From positions 78,355 to 142,354 of the forward strand of contig NZ_QBJD02000013.1 in the NCBI RefSeq assembly GCF_003057745.1: a DNA stretch of 64,000 nucleotides, in the 5' to 3' direction. The DNA comes from Enterobacter sp. RIT418. GTDB lineage: Bacteria > Pseudomonadota > Gammaproteobacteria > Enterobacterales > Enterobacteriaceae. The notes below the pieces were generated by a model that saw nothing but the letters and a program-made list of their open reading frames with translations, was not told where the DNA came from and ran no database searches. Shown piece by piece: positions 46,221 through 54,115 of the stretch. Every line of letters begins with the position of its first letter. Position 1 is the stretch's first letter. Position numbers and translations under genes: made by a program.

Positions 46221-46862
46221 ATGGAACAGAATAAAGGTTTTTGGTATGCCGACTGGTCGTTCCCGATCTTCGTTGGCCTGCTCTCCTCCGGCGTGTTCGC
46301 CGGGACGCACATGTACTACCTGTACGGCATCGGCGCGTTTAACGAAGTGGCCTTCGTGGCGATGCTGAAAGCGGGGATGGATACCGGCGTGTACGGCGCG
46401 GTGGCGGCGTTCGGCGCGAGCTTCCTGTTCGCCCGCATCATCGAAGGCTCGCTGGTCGGTATTCTGGATATCGGCGGCGCGATCCAGACCGGCGTGGGCT
46501 TAGGCGTTCCGGCGCTGCTGCTGGGCGCGGGCATTATGTTCCCGGTGACCAACTTCATTGCCGCGCTGATTACCGGCCTGGTGATTGGCCTGGCGATTGG
46601 CTACGTCATCATCCTGGCGCGTAAGTTCACCATCAACCAGAGCAACTCCACCTACGGCGCGGACGTGATGATGGGCGCGGGCAACGCCTCCGGCCGCTTC
46701 CTCGGGCCGCTGATTATCCTCAGCGCCATGACCGCCTCCATTCCGATCGGCGTGGGGTCACTGCTGGGCGCGCTGCTGTTCTACATCTGGCAGAAGCCGA
46801 TTACCGGCGGCGCGATCCTCGGCGCCATGCTGTTAGGCTGGCTGTTCCCGGTCGCCCTTTAA
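46221..46862 (+). CDS. DUF4310 membrane protein, 213 aa
   Basis: The second integral membrane partner has about six hydrophobic segments and a glycine-rich core (GILDIGGAIQTGVGLGVPALLLGAGIMFPVTNF). CAGGAG lies 8 nt before the ATG, 13 bp after DUF4311. A motif NQSNSTYGADVMMGAGNASGRFLGP suggests a substrate-facing loop. Proposed, not shown, to be a permease subunit. A GC-rich hairpin separates it from the enzyme genes. Confidence 0.85.
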   Translation: MEQNKGFWYADWSFPIFVGLLSSGVFAGTHMYYLYGIGAFNEVAFVAMLKAGMDTGVYGAVAAFGASFLFARIIEGSLVGILDIGGAIQTGVGLGVPALLLGAGIMFPVTNFIAALITGLVIGLAIGYVIILARKFTINQSNSTYGADVMMGAGNASGRFLGPLIILSAMTASIPIGVGSLLGALLFYIWQKPITGGAILGAMLLGWLFPVAL

Positions 46863-46867
46863 CACCT

Positions 46868-46887
46868 GCGGGCGCTGCGGCGCCCGC
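46868..46887 (+). other. Intercistronic hairpin between transporter and enzyme genes
   Basis: GCGGGCGC, loop TGCG, GCGCCCGC, with no T-tract, 5 bp after the DUF4310 stop. It may stabilise the upstream mRNA segment and set different levels for transporter and enzymes. Confidence 0.7.
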
Positions 46888-46904
46888 CTTACCAGGAGAA
46901 CCCC

Positions 46905-48038
46905 ATGTTTGATTTACTCCTGCGCCGCGCGCGCCTCTCCGACGATACCCTGACCGATATCGCCATTCAGGACGGGAAAATCGCGGCGCTGGGCGAGATT
47001 AACGCACCCGCCCGTAAAACGGTTGAGCTAAACGGCGACGTGTTCGTCAGCGCAGGCTGGATCGACTCCCACGTTCACTGCTACCCGAACTCCCCGATTT
47101 ACCACGACGAGCCGGACAGCGTCGGCATCGCTACCGGCGTCACCACCGTAGTGGACGCGGGCAGCACGGGGGCTGACGACGTCGACGATTTCTACGCGAT
47201 GACCCGCAAAGCCGCGACGGAGGTGTACGCGCTGCTGAACATCTCCCGCGTGGGGCTGATTGCCCAGAACGAGCTGGCCAACATGGTGAACGTCGATGCG
47301 GGCGCGGTGAAGCAGGCGGTGAAGCGCCACCCTGATTTTATCGTCGGCCTGAAGGCGCGCATGAGCAGCAGCGTGGTCGGCGAGAACGGCATTGCGCCGC
47401 TGGAACACGCGAAAGCCATTCAGAAAGAAAACGGCGATCTGCCGCTGATGGTGCACATCGGCAACAACCCGCCGAACCTCGACGAAATCGCCGAGCTGCT
47501 GAGCTCCGGCGACATCATCACCCACTGCTATAACGGCAAGCCGAACCGCATCCTGACGCCGTCCGGCGAGCTGCGGGCGTCCATCACCTCCGCCCTGAAG
47601 CGCGGCGTGCGTCTGGACGTCGGCCACGGCACCGCGAGCTTCAGCTTTGAGGTGGCGAAACGCGCCATCGCGATGGGTATTCTGCCGCACACCATCAGCT
47701 CGGATATCTACTGCCGCAACCGCATCAACGGCCCGGTAGGCAGCCTGGCGAGCGTGATGTCGAAGTTTCTCGCCATCGGCATGTCGCTGCCGCAGGTGAT
47801 TGAGTGCGTCACCGCGAACGCCGCCGACGGCCTGCGCCTGGCGCGCAAAGGGCGCATCGCGCCGGGCCTCGACGCCGACCTGACGCTGTTCACGCTGAAG
47901 CGCCAGCCAACGCTGCTGACGGACGCTGAAAACGACAGCCTGCAGGCTGAACACATTCTGGTGCCGCTTGCCGCGATCCGCGCGGGCAAGGGCTACATGA
48001 CCGAACAAGGGAGCACGGAACATGCCTTCGATTTATGA
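46905..48038 (+). CDS. Amidohydrolase/deacetylase-family metallohydrolase, 377 aa
   Basis: A dihydroorotase-like binuclear amidohydrolase, probably removing an acyl group or opening a cyclic amide. Metal ligands are visible: H56-x-H58 (DSHVHCYP), bridging K150 (VGLKARMSS), H184 (VHIGNN), H207 (THCYNG) and D267 (SSDIYC). The N-terminal DVFVSAGWIDSH and C-terminal GRIAPGLDADLTLF beta-sandwich parts complete the fold. The CCAGGAGAACCCC ribosome site precedes it. It overlaps the DgaE-like gene by 17 bp. Members of this subgroup (Atu3266/EF0837 type) have been associated with N-acetyl or acetylated hydroxy-acid hydrolysis, and EF0837 is, from memory, beside similar DgaE/DgaF genes. Exact substrate unknown. 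Confidence 0.9.
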   Translation: MFDLLLRRARLSDDTLTDIAIQDGKIAALGEINAPARKTVELNGDVFVSAGWIDSHVHCYPNSPIYHDEPDSVGIATGVTTVVDAGSTGADDVDDFYAMTRKAATEVYALLNISRVGLIAQNELANMVNVDAGAVKQAVKRHPDFIVGLKARMSSSVVGENGIAPLEHAKAIQKENGDLPLMVHIGNNPPNLDEIAELLSSGDIITHCYNGKPNRILTPSGELRASITSALKRGVRLDVGHGTASFSFEVAKRAIAMGILPHTISSDIYCRNRINGPVGSLASVMSKFLAIGMSLPQVIECVTANAADGLRLARKGRIAPGLDADLTLFTLKRQPTLLTDAENDSLQAEHILVPLAAIRAGKGYMTEQGSTEHAFDL

Positions 48039-49140
48039 GAAGTATCACTTAAAGCAGGTTATCAACACCTCGGGCCGCATGACGGCGCTGGGCGTCTCCA
48101 CGCCGCGCCCGGAGGTGGTGCAGGCGGCGATGGACGGCATGAACCACTACTTCGAGATGAAGGACCTGGTCAACAAAACCGGGGAGTACATCGCGAAGCT
48201 GCTGGACGTGGAAGGCGCTACGGTGGTTTCCTGCGCCTCGGCGGGTATCGCGCAATCCGTGGCGGCGGTCCTGGTCAAAGACAGCGACTGGCTGCTGGAA
48301 AACCTGCACGTCACCCCGATTGAGAACAACGAAATCGTGCTGCCGAAAGGCCACAACGTTAACTTTGGCGCGCCGGTCGGCACCATGGTGGTGCTGGGCG
48401 GCGGCAGGCTGGTGGAGGCCGGTTACGCCAACGAGTGTTCTGCCGACCAGCTGGCGGCGGCCATCACCCCGCGCACGGCGGCGATCCTCTACATTAAATC
48501 TCACCACTGCGTGCAAAAAAGCATGCTCAGCGTCGAGCAGGCGGCGGTCGTGGCGCGCAAGCACGATCTGCCGCTGATCGTCGACGCGGCGGCGGAAGAA
48601 GATCTGCACGCCTACTACCGCTCCGGCGCGGATCTGGTGATCTACAGCGGCGCGAAGGCGATCGAAGGGCCAACCAGCGGGCTGGTGATCGGCAGAACCC
48701 AGTACGTTGAGTGGGTGAAGCGCCAGACGGCGGGCATAGGCCGCGCGATGAAGGTGGGCAAAGAGGGGATCCTCGGCCTGACCTGCGCCATCGAACATTA
48801 CCTGACGGCGACCAAGGAGAGCGGGGCGGAGATGGTGGCGAAGATGACGCCGTTTATCGACGCGCTCAACACCCTGAACGGCGTTACCGCGCGGGTGGTC
48901 TGGGACAGCGCCGGGCGCGATATTGCGCGTACCGAGATTAAGTTTGACGAAGCCGCGACCGGCGTAGGCACCGGTGACCTGGTGAATAAGCTCAAGCAGG
49001 GCGAATACGCCATTTACTTCCGCGGCTACAAGGCTAACGAAGGGATTATCGAAGCGGACGTGCGCAGCGTGAACGCTGACCAGCTGAACATCGTGTACCG
49101 CCGCATTAGCGAAGTATTAGGCCAGGAGAAAAAGGCATGA
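48022..49140 (+). CDS. dgaE: DgaE-family PLP-dependent ammonia-lyase, 372 aa
   Basis: A SelA/DgaE-type fold-type I PLP enzyme. DgaE of Salmonella converts D-glucosaminate-6-phosphate to 2-keto-3-deoxygluconate-6-phosphate and ammonia. Start motif VINTSGRMTALGVSTPRPEV, co-factor region VVSCASAGIAQSVAAVL, DAAAEEDL (PLP-ring Asp) and Schiff-base lysine K212 in YSGAKAIEGPTSG. The gene overlaps the preceding amidohydrolase by 17 bp and the next gene by 4 bp, so all three are coupled. It could act on another 2-amino-3-hydroxy acid rather than glucosaminate-6-phosphate; the symbol denotes family. Confidence 0.88.
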   Translation: MPSIYEKYHLKQVINTSGRMTALGVSTPRPEVVQAAMDGMNHYFEMKDLVNKTGEYIAKLLDVEGATVVSCASAGIAQSVAAVLVKDSDWLLENLHVTPIENNEIVLPKGHNVNFGAPVGTMVVLGGGRLVEAGYANECSADQLAAAITPRTAAILYIKSHHCVQKSMLSVEQAAVVARKHDLPLIVDAAAEEDLHAYYRSGADLVIYSGAKAIEGPTSGLVIGRTQYVEWVKRQTAGIGRAMKVGKEGILGLTCAIEHYLTATKESGAEMVAKMTPFIDALNTLNGVTARVVWDSAGRDIARTEIKFDEAATGVGTGDLVNKLKQGEYAIYFRGYKANEGIIEADVRSVNADQLNIVYRRISEVLGQEKKA

Positions 49141-49877
49141 AACTGACCCCGAATTTTTACCGCGACCGCGTCTGCCTGAACGTGCTGGCAGGCTCAAAAG
49201 CCAACGCCAGCGCCATCTACGAGGCGGCGGAGGGCCACGTGCTGGTGGGCGTGCTGTCCAAAAACTACCCGGACGTCGCAAGCGCGGTTGCCGACATGCG
49301 CGAGTACGCGCAGCTGATTGATAACGCGCTCTCCGTAGGCCTGGGCGCGGGCGATCCGAACCAGTCGGCGATGGTGAGCGAGATCTCCCGCCAGGTGCAG
49401 CCGCAGCACGTGAATCAGGTCTTCACCGGCGTGGCGACCAGCCGCGCGCTGCTGGGGCAGAGCGAATCGGTCGTCAATGGCCTGGTCTCGCCAACCGGCA
49501 CCGTCGGCATGGTGAAAATCTCCACCGGTCCGCTGAGCAGCGCGGCACCGGACGGTATCGTCCCGGTGGAAACGGCGATTGCCCTGCTGAAGGATTTCGG
49601 CGGCAGCTCGATCAAATACTTCCCGATGGGCGGCCTGAAGTGTCGTGACGAATACAAAGCCGTGGCGGAAGCCTGCGCGCGTCACGACTTCTGGCTGGAG
49701 CCGACCGGCGGTATCGATCTGGAAAACTACGAGGAGATCCTGCAGATCGCCCTCGACGCGGGCGTGAGCAAAATTATTCCGCATATTTACAGCTCGATTA
49801 TCGACAAGGCCAGCGGCGACACGCGCCCGGAAGACGTGCGCACGCTGCTGGCGATGACGAAGAAGCTGGTTAAGTAA
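49137..49877 (+). CDS. dgaF: DgaF-family 2-keto-3-deoxy-6-phosphogluconate aldolase, 246 aa
   Basis: A class I aldolase of the DgaF type, expected to split 2-keto-3-deoxygluconate-6-phosphate into pyruvate and glyceraldehyde-3-phosphate. SIKYFPMGGLKC contains the likely Schiff-base lysine (K160, by analogy with VKFFP of KDPG aldolases). GLGAGDPNQSAM, VSPTGTVGMVKISTG and PTGGIDLENYEEI are family motifs. ATGA overlap with the ammonia-lyase gene. It delivers products straight into central metabolism. Followed by a palindromic repeat before the lactonase. Confidence 0.88.
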   Translation: MKLTPNFYRDRVCLNVLAGSKANASAIYEAAEGHVLVGVLSKNYPDVASAVADMREYAQLIDNALSVGLGAGDPNQSAMVSEISRQVQPQHVNQVFTGVATSRALLGQSESVVNGLVSPTGTVGMVKISTGPLSSAAPDGIVPVETAIALLKDFGGSSIKYFPMGGLKCRDEYKAVAEACARHDFWLEPTGGIDLENYEEILQIALDAGVSKIIPHIYSSIIDKASGDTRPEDVRTLLAMTKKLVK

Positions 49878-49888
49878 TAAAACCTTAC

Positions 49889-49935
49889 CCCTCACCCCGG
49901 CCCTCTCCCCAAAGGGGAGAGGGTTAGGGTGAGGG
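49889..49935. repeat. CCCTCACC...GGTGAGGG palindromic intergenic repeat, copy 3 (single hairpin)
   Basis: CCCTCACCCCGGCCCTCTCC, a short loop, then GGAGAGGGTTAGGGTGAGGG. This copy is one hairpin (47 bp), half the size of the other three. It lies between the dgaF-like and lactonase genes of the same operon. Confidence 0.88.
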
Positions 49936-49964
49936 GAACAAACCGCACACCCACAGGAGCCACT

Positions 49965-51101
49965 ATGCACACCCGTAACCTGCTCGTCGCTTCACTCTCT
50001 CTACTTGCTACCGCCGCCGTCGCGCAAACCCAATACGCCTGGGTCGGCACCTATAATCCGAACGGCGAAGGGCTGTACCGCTTTACCGTCGACCCGCGCA
50101 CCGGCGCGCTGGGCAATAAAACGCTGGTCAGCAAGCTGCCGAACGCCGCGCAGCTTGCCGCCTCTCACGATGGCAAAACGCTGTACGTGGCAAGCGAGGT
50201 GGAGCAGGGCGTGGTGCAGGCGCTGCGCGTGGGGGATAACGGCGATCTCAGCGAGCTTAACCAGGTTTCATCCGGCGGCGCGGGCCCGGTTTACCTGTCG
50301 CTGACGCCGAACGGCAAGCATCTGCTGGTGGCGAACTACGTCAGCGGTTCGATTGCCGTTCTGCCGGTCAACGCGGACGGCAGCCTGGGGGATGCTACGG
50401 ATAAACATCAGGATCGGGGCGAACCGGGCGCGGCGAAGCCGGCAGCCGCTGCGGAGGGCAGCTTTGCCATCAGCGATCACAACGGCCCCCACGCGCACAT
50501 GATCGCCGCCGATCCGAGCGGGAAGTACGTGTTTTCCACCGATCTGGGGTTAGATCGCATCTATCAGTATCGGTTTGACGATCGAACCGGGAAGCTGACG
50601 CCGAACGATCCGCCGTTTATCCGCGCCTCGTCGAAGGGCGCCGGTCCGCGCCACTTTGTCTTCACGCCGAAAGGCGACGCGCTGTGGCTGATCAACGAAG
50701 AGGCCTCAACGCTGACGCACTATACCGTGGCGGCAAACGGCACGCTGAAGGAGGGCAAAAGCCTCTCTGCGCTGCCGGAAGGGTACAAAGGCACCAGCTT
50801 TGCCGCCGGTCTGGCGTTAAGCGCGGACGGCAGGCAGCTGTATGTGGCTAATCGTTTGCATAACAGCATCGGGCACTTTACCGTAACGACGGACGGCACG
50901 CTGACTCACCGGGACGACGTCTGGACGCGCGGGGATTATCCACGCACGCTAACGCTGGATAAACAGGGGCGCTGGCTGTACGTCATGAACCAGCGCAGCG
51001 ACAACATTACCCGCTTTCGCGTGGCGCAGGACGGGAAGCTGAGCGTTGAGCCGGACTATACGCCGGTCGGCAGTCCATCCCAGATGGTTATTTCACCCTA
51101 A
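49965..51101 (+). CDS. Secreted lactonase-family beta-propeller protein, 378 aa
   Basis: A YbhE/Pgl-like seven-bladed beta-propeller. Unlike cytosolic 6-phosphogluconolactonase it begins with a Sec signal peptide (MHTRNLLVASLSLLATAAVA, cut before QTQYAWVG), so a periplasmic role is expected, probably opening a lactone ring of the growth substrate or a related sugar. Blade motifs: VGTYNPNGEGLYRF, GPVYLSLTPNGKHLLVANYVS, HAHMIAADPSGKYVFSTDLG, GPRHFVFTPKGDALWLINE, YPRTLTLDKQGRWLYVMNQ. The start ATG at 49965 follows AGGAG; upstream in-frame codons fall in the repeat. It is followed after 19 bp by the regulator gene. Confidence 0.88.
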   Translation: MHTRNLLVASLSLLATAAVAQTQYAWVGTYNPNGEGLYRFTVDPRTGALGNKTLVSKLPNAAQLAASHDGKTLYVASEVEQGVVQALRVGDNGDLSELNQVSSGGAGPVYLSLTPNGKHLLVANYVSGSIAVLPVNADGSLGDATDKHQDRGEPGAAKPAAAAEGSFAISDHNGPHAHMIAADPSGKYVFSTDLGLDRIYQYRFDDRTGKLTPNDPPFIRASSKGAGPRHFVFTPKGDALWLINEEASTLTHYTVAANGTLKEGKSLSALPEGYKGTSFAAGLALSADGRQLYVANRLHNSIGHFTVTTDGTLTHRDDVWTRGDYPRTLTLDKQGRWLYVMNQRSDNITRFRVAQDGKLSVEPDYTPVGSPSQMVISP

Positions 51102-51120
51102 GCAGTAAGAGGACAACGAC

Positions 51121-53031
51121 GTGCGATTTCCGAACCAACGTTTAGCGCAACTTTTCGATCTGTTGCAAAACGAGACGCTGCCGCAGGACGAGCTGGCGCA
51201 GCGGCTGTCGGTTTCCACGCGAACCGTCCGGGCGGACATCACCGCCCTCAACGCGCTGCTGGCGAGCCACGGCGCGCAGTTCGTGCTGAGCCGCGGCAGC
51301 GGCTATCAGCTCAAAATTGACGATGCGGCGCGCTATCAGGCCCTGCAGGATTCCCACCCGCGCGCGCTGCGCATTCCGCGGACGGGAACGGAGCGCGTCC
51401 ACTATCTGGTGGTGCGTTTTCTGACCTCGGCGTTTTCGCTCAAGCTGGAAGATTTGGCGGACGAGTGGTTTGTTAGCCGCGCTACGCTGCAAAGCGACAT
51501 GGTCGACGTGCGCGACTGGCTGGCCCGCTACAGCCTGACGCTGGAGACCCGGCCGCGCCACGGCATGAAGCTGTTTGGCAGCGAAATGTCGATTCGCGCC
51601 TGCCTGACCGATTTGCTGTGGGAACTGGCGCAGCAGGACAGCCTGAACCCGCTGGTCACCGACGTGGCGCTCAACGCGGGCGTGCCGGAGCAGATGGTGG
51701 CGGTGCTGCACGACGCGCTGACGCGGCACCATATTCGCCTGACCGACGAGGGCGAGCTGTTTCTACGCCTCTACTGCGCGGTATCGGTGCGCCGCATCAG
51801 CGAAGGCTATCCGCTGCCGGAATTTCACGCGGAAGACGTTGAGGAGAACGTGCGCGATGCGGCGAAAGAGATCGCCGCCACCCTCCAGCAGCTGGCGGGC
51901 AAAGCGCTTTCGCCTTCGGAGGAGAGCTGGCTGTGCGTGCACATTGCGGCGCGGCAGATCCAGGAGATTGCGCCGAGCGCGATCAATGCCGACGATGACG
52001 AAGCGCTGGTCAACTACATCCTGCGCTACATCAACACCCACTATAACTACAACCTGCTTAGCGACGCGCAGCTGCACGCGGATTTACTGACGCATATTAA
52101 AACCATGATTACCCGCGTGCGGTATCAAATCATGATCCCCAATCCGCTGCTGGATAATATCAAGCAGCACTACCCGATGGCGTGGGACATGACCCTGGCG
52201 GCGGTGTCGAGCTGGGGCAAATACACGCCGTACGTCATCAGCGAAAACGAGATTGGTTTCCTGGTGCTGCACATCGGCGTGGGATTGGAGCGGCACTACA
52301 ACGTGGGCTATCAGCGCCAGCCGCGCGTGCTGCTGGTGTGCGATGCGGGTAATGCGATGGTGCGCATGATTGAGGCGGTGCTGCAGCGTAAATACCCGCA
52401 GATTGAGATCGCCCGCACCCTGACCCTGCGCGAGTACGAGCTTGCGGACGCGATTGGCGAAGATTTTGTTATTTCCACCGTCCGCATCAGCGAAAAAGCG
52501 AAGCCGGTGGTGACAATTGCGCCGTTCCCGACGGACTACCAGCTGGAGCAAATTGGCAAGCTGGTGCTGGTGGACCGCACCCGCCCGTGGATGCTGGATA
52601 AATATTTCGACGCCGCCCACTTCCGCATCATCAATGCCCCGGTCGACCAGCAAACCCTGTTCCGCGAACTGTGTGAACAGCTTGAAGGCGAAGGGTTTGT
52701 CGGCGCAGAGTTTCTGGACTCCGTGATTGAGCGTGAGGCCATCGTCAGCACCCTGCTCGGTGACGGCATTGCGCTTCCGCACTCCCTCGGGCTGCTGGCG
52801 CAAAAAACGGTGGTCTATACCGTGCTGGCCCCGCAGGGCATTCAGTGGGGCGATGAAATCGCGCACGTGATTTTCCTGCTCGCCATCAGCAAAAGCGAAT
52901 ACGAAGAGGCGATGGCGATCTACGATATTTTCGTCACCTTCCTGCGCGAGCGCGCGGTGTCGCGGCTGTGCGGCTGCAGGGATTTTGGGGAATTTAAGGC
53001 GGTGGCGATGGAAAGCTTGAGCCGGTTTTGA
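51121..53031 (+). CDS. MtlR/LicR-type PRD transcription regulator with EIIB- and EIIA-like domains, 636 aa
   Basis: A DNA-binding, PTS-responsive activator. Domain order: HTH_11 at ~5-55 (ELAQRLSVSTRTVRADITAL), Mga-type HTH at ~90-140, PRD1 at ~180-275, PRD2 at ~295-395, EIIB-like domain with Cys407 (LLVCDAGNAM), EIIA-fructose/mannitol-type domain at ~495-636 with His554 (ALPHSLG). PRD2 keeps both His residues (LTHIKTM, VLHIGVG). PRD1 keeps only the second (WLCVHIAA); the first is replaced in LYCAVSVRRI. GTG start at 51121, since AGAGGAC precedes it and the HTH begins immediately. It ends the operon that starts with a stand-alone PRD, and no classical PTS genes are present nearby. Confidence 0.92.
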   Translation: MRFPNQRLAQLFDLLQNETLPQDELAQRLSVSTRTVRADITALNALLASHGAQFVLSRGSGYQLKIDDAARYQALQDSHPRALRIPRTGTERVHYLVVRFLTSAFSLKLEDLADEWFVSRATLQSDMVDVRDWLARYSLTLETRPRHGMKLFGSEMSIRACLTDLLWELAQQDSLNPLVTDVALNAGVPEQMVAVLHDALTRHHIRLTDEGELFLRLYCAVSVRRISEGYPLPEFHAEDVEENVRDAAKEIAATLQQLAGKALSPSEESWLCVHIAARQIQEIAPSAINADDDEALVNYILRYINTHYNYNLLSDAQLHADLLTHIKTMITRVRYQIMIPNPLLDNIKQHYPMAWDMTLAAVSSWGKYTPYVISENEIGFLVLHIGVGLERHYNVGYQRQPRVLLVCDAGNAMVRMIEAVLQRKYPQIEIARTLTLREYELADAIGEDFVISTVRISEKAKPVVTIAPFPTDYQLEQIGKLVLVDRTRPWMLDKYFDAAHFRIINAPVDQQTLFRELCEQLEGEGFVGAEFLDSVIEREAIVSTLLGDGIALPHSLGLLAQKTVVYTVLAPQGIQWGDEIAHVIFLLAISKSEYEEAMAIYDIFVTFLRERAVSRLCGCRDFGEFKAVAMESLSRF

Positions 53032-53051
53032 GAGGCGTTATCCAGAATTCG

Positions 53052-53086
53052 ATGTAATGCAAATGTAATGCTAAACTGCATTACAT
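53052..53086. promoter_or_regulatory. relBE operator with three half-sites
   Basis: ATGTAATGC occurs at 53052-53060 and again at 53063-53071, and its complement GCATTACAT is at 53078-53086. So one direct and one inverted repetition of the same 9-mer lies just before the antitoxin gene. This is the layout expected for a ribbon-helix-helix antitoxin that represses its own operon. Confidence 0.85.
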
Positions 53087-53108
53087 ATTTGCAATTATGG
53101 GAGGCATA

Positions 53109-53351
53109 ATGGCCACGCTAAACGTCCGCCTGGACGAAAAACTCAAGAATGAGGCTTATGCCGTGCTGGAAAAACTCAATATTACGCCAACGGAAGCGGT
53201 GCGCCTGCTGTTTCAGTATGTTGCTGAAACGGGGCGGATGCCGGTGAAAACCGTCACGATCAGCGACAGCGAAGAGGCGCTGATACAGACAGTCCGGGAG
53301 CGGCTGGCGAATCCACAAAAGGGAATTAAGGTTAGTCTGGATGACCTATGA
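53109..53351 (+). CDS. relB: RelB/DinJ-family antitoxin
   Basis: 80 aa. N-terminal ribbon-helix-helix (ATLNVRLDEKLKNEAYAVLEKLNITPTEAVRLLF) for dimerisation and DNA binding, and a C-terminal tail (ISDSEEALIQTVRERLANPQ) that wraps the toxin. The ATG at 53109 has GGGAGG 4 nt upstream; an earlier ATG at 53097 has none. It overlaps the toxin gene by 11 bp. Strongly similar in layout to E. coli RelB. Confidence 0.95.
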   Translation: MATLNVRLDEKLKNEAYAVLEKLNITPTEAVRLLFQYVAETGRMPVKTVTISDSEEALIQTVRERLANPQKGIKVSLDDL

Positions 53352-53625
53352 ACTTGAGTTTGATCCGAGGGCGTTAAAGGAGTGGCACAAGCTGGGTGAT
53401 ACGGTGAAAGCCCAGTTCAAGAAGAAGCTGGCCGACGTGCTGGTGAATCCCCGGATCGACTCTGCCCGCCTGCATGGCCTGCCTGACTGCTACAAGATAA
53501 AACTCCGATCCCAGGGCTACCGTCTGGTGTATCAGGTGCAGGATAAGGTGGTAACGGTGTTTGTCATCGCTATTGGCAAAAGAGAGAAATCAGCCGTCTA
53601 TCAGGAAGCGAATAAACGGCTTTAG
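53341..53625 (+). CDS. relE: RelE-family mRNA interferase toxin
   Basis: 94 aa ribosome-dependent endonuclease that cuts mRNA in the A site. E. coli catalytic positions are all conserved at identical numbering: K52, K54, R61 (CYKIKLRSQGYR), R81 and Y87 (GKREKSAVY). So the toxin looks active. The gene begins inside relB and ends 3 bp before the convergent nrdG stop. The relBE pair is absent from this spot in E. coli and is probably an insertion. Confidence 0.96.
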   Translation: MTYELEFDPRALKEWHKLGDTVKAQFKKKLADVLVNPRIDSARLHGLPDCYKIKLRSQGYRLVYQVQDKVVTVFVIAIGKREKSAVYQEANKRL

Positions 53626-53628
53626 CGC

Positions 53629-54093
53629 TTAGCGCAAATGATGCACAACCTGGTTGCTGCTGCCGCGCCAGATAAGCGCCGGGTCTTTTAAGTCCTGCAC
53701 GAACTTGCCGTCGACCAGCACGTTGATCAGATCCACCACTTCCATCTGAGCGGCGTTCAGTTCATCCAGCTTATAGCCCGTCCAGACCCAAATGTCTTTT
53801 CCCGCACACTCAGTTCGAATGCGTTTCACCAGCCTGAGAATATCCGGCACGTTCTGTGGATGGAGCGGATCGCCGCCGGAAAGCGAAATCCCCTGGCGGT
53901 GGATGCGCGTATCGTTCAGGTCGTTGACGATCTTGTCTTCCATCTCTTTAGTAAACGGCATGCCCGAATTAACGCGCCAGGTGCTTTTGTTGTAGCAGCC
54001 GGGGCATTCGTGAACGCACCCGGAGACAAACAGGGTGCAGCGGGTGCCGGGGCCGTTGACGATGTCGACAGGATAGTATTGATGGTAATTCAT
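53629..54093 (-). CDS. nrdG: Anaerobic ribonucleotide reductase-activating protein
   Basis: A radical SAM enzyme that makes the glycyl radical on NrdD. 154 aa. The CxxxCxxC cluster is C26, C30, C33 (SGCVHECPGCYNKS), preceded by YYPVDIVNGPGTR. SLSGGDPLHPQN corresponds to the SAM-binding GGE-like motif. Second gene of the nrdDG operon, 132 bp after nrdD with a palindromic repeat between. The ribosome site (AGG 9 nt upstream) is weak, fitting low activase demand. Confidence 0.97.
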   Translation of the reverse strand: MNYHQYYPVDIVNGPGTRCTLFVSGCVHECPGCYNKSTWRVNSGMPFTKEMEDKIVNDLNDTRIHRQGISLSGGDPLHPQNVPDILRLVKRIRTECAGKDIWVWTGYKLDELNAAQMEVVDLINVLVDGKFVQDLKDPALIWRGSSNQVVHHLR

Positions 54094-54115
54094 AGCGTTA
54101 ACCTGATGCCCTTAC

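Noticed and set aside
52300..53031. Regulator at 51121-53031 as an RNA-binding BglG-type antiterminator
   Set aside because: It starts with DNA-binding HTH domains rather than the short CAT RNA-binding domain, and carries EIIB and EIIA domains as in MtlR/LicR activators.
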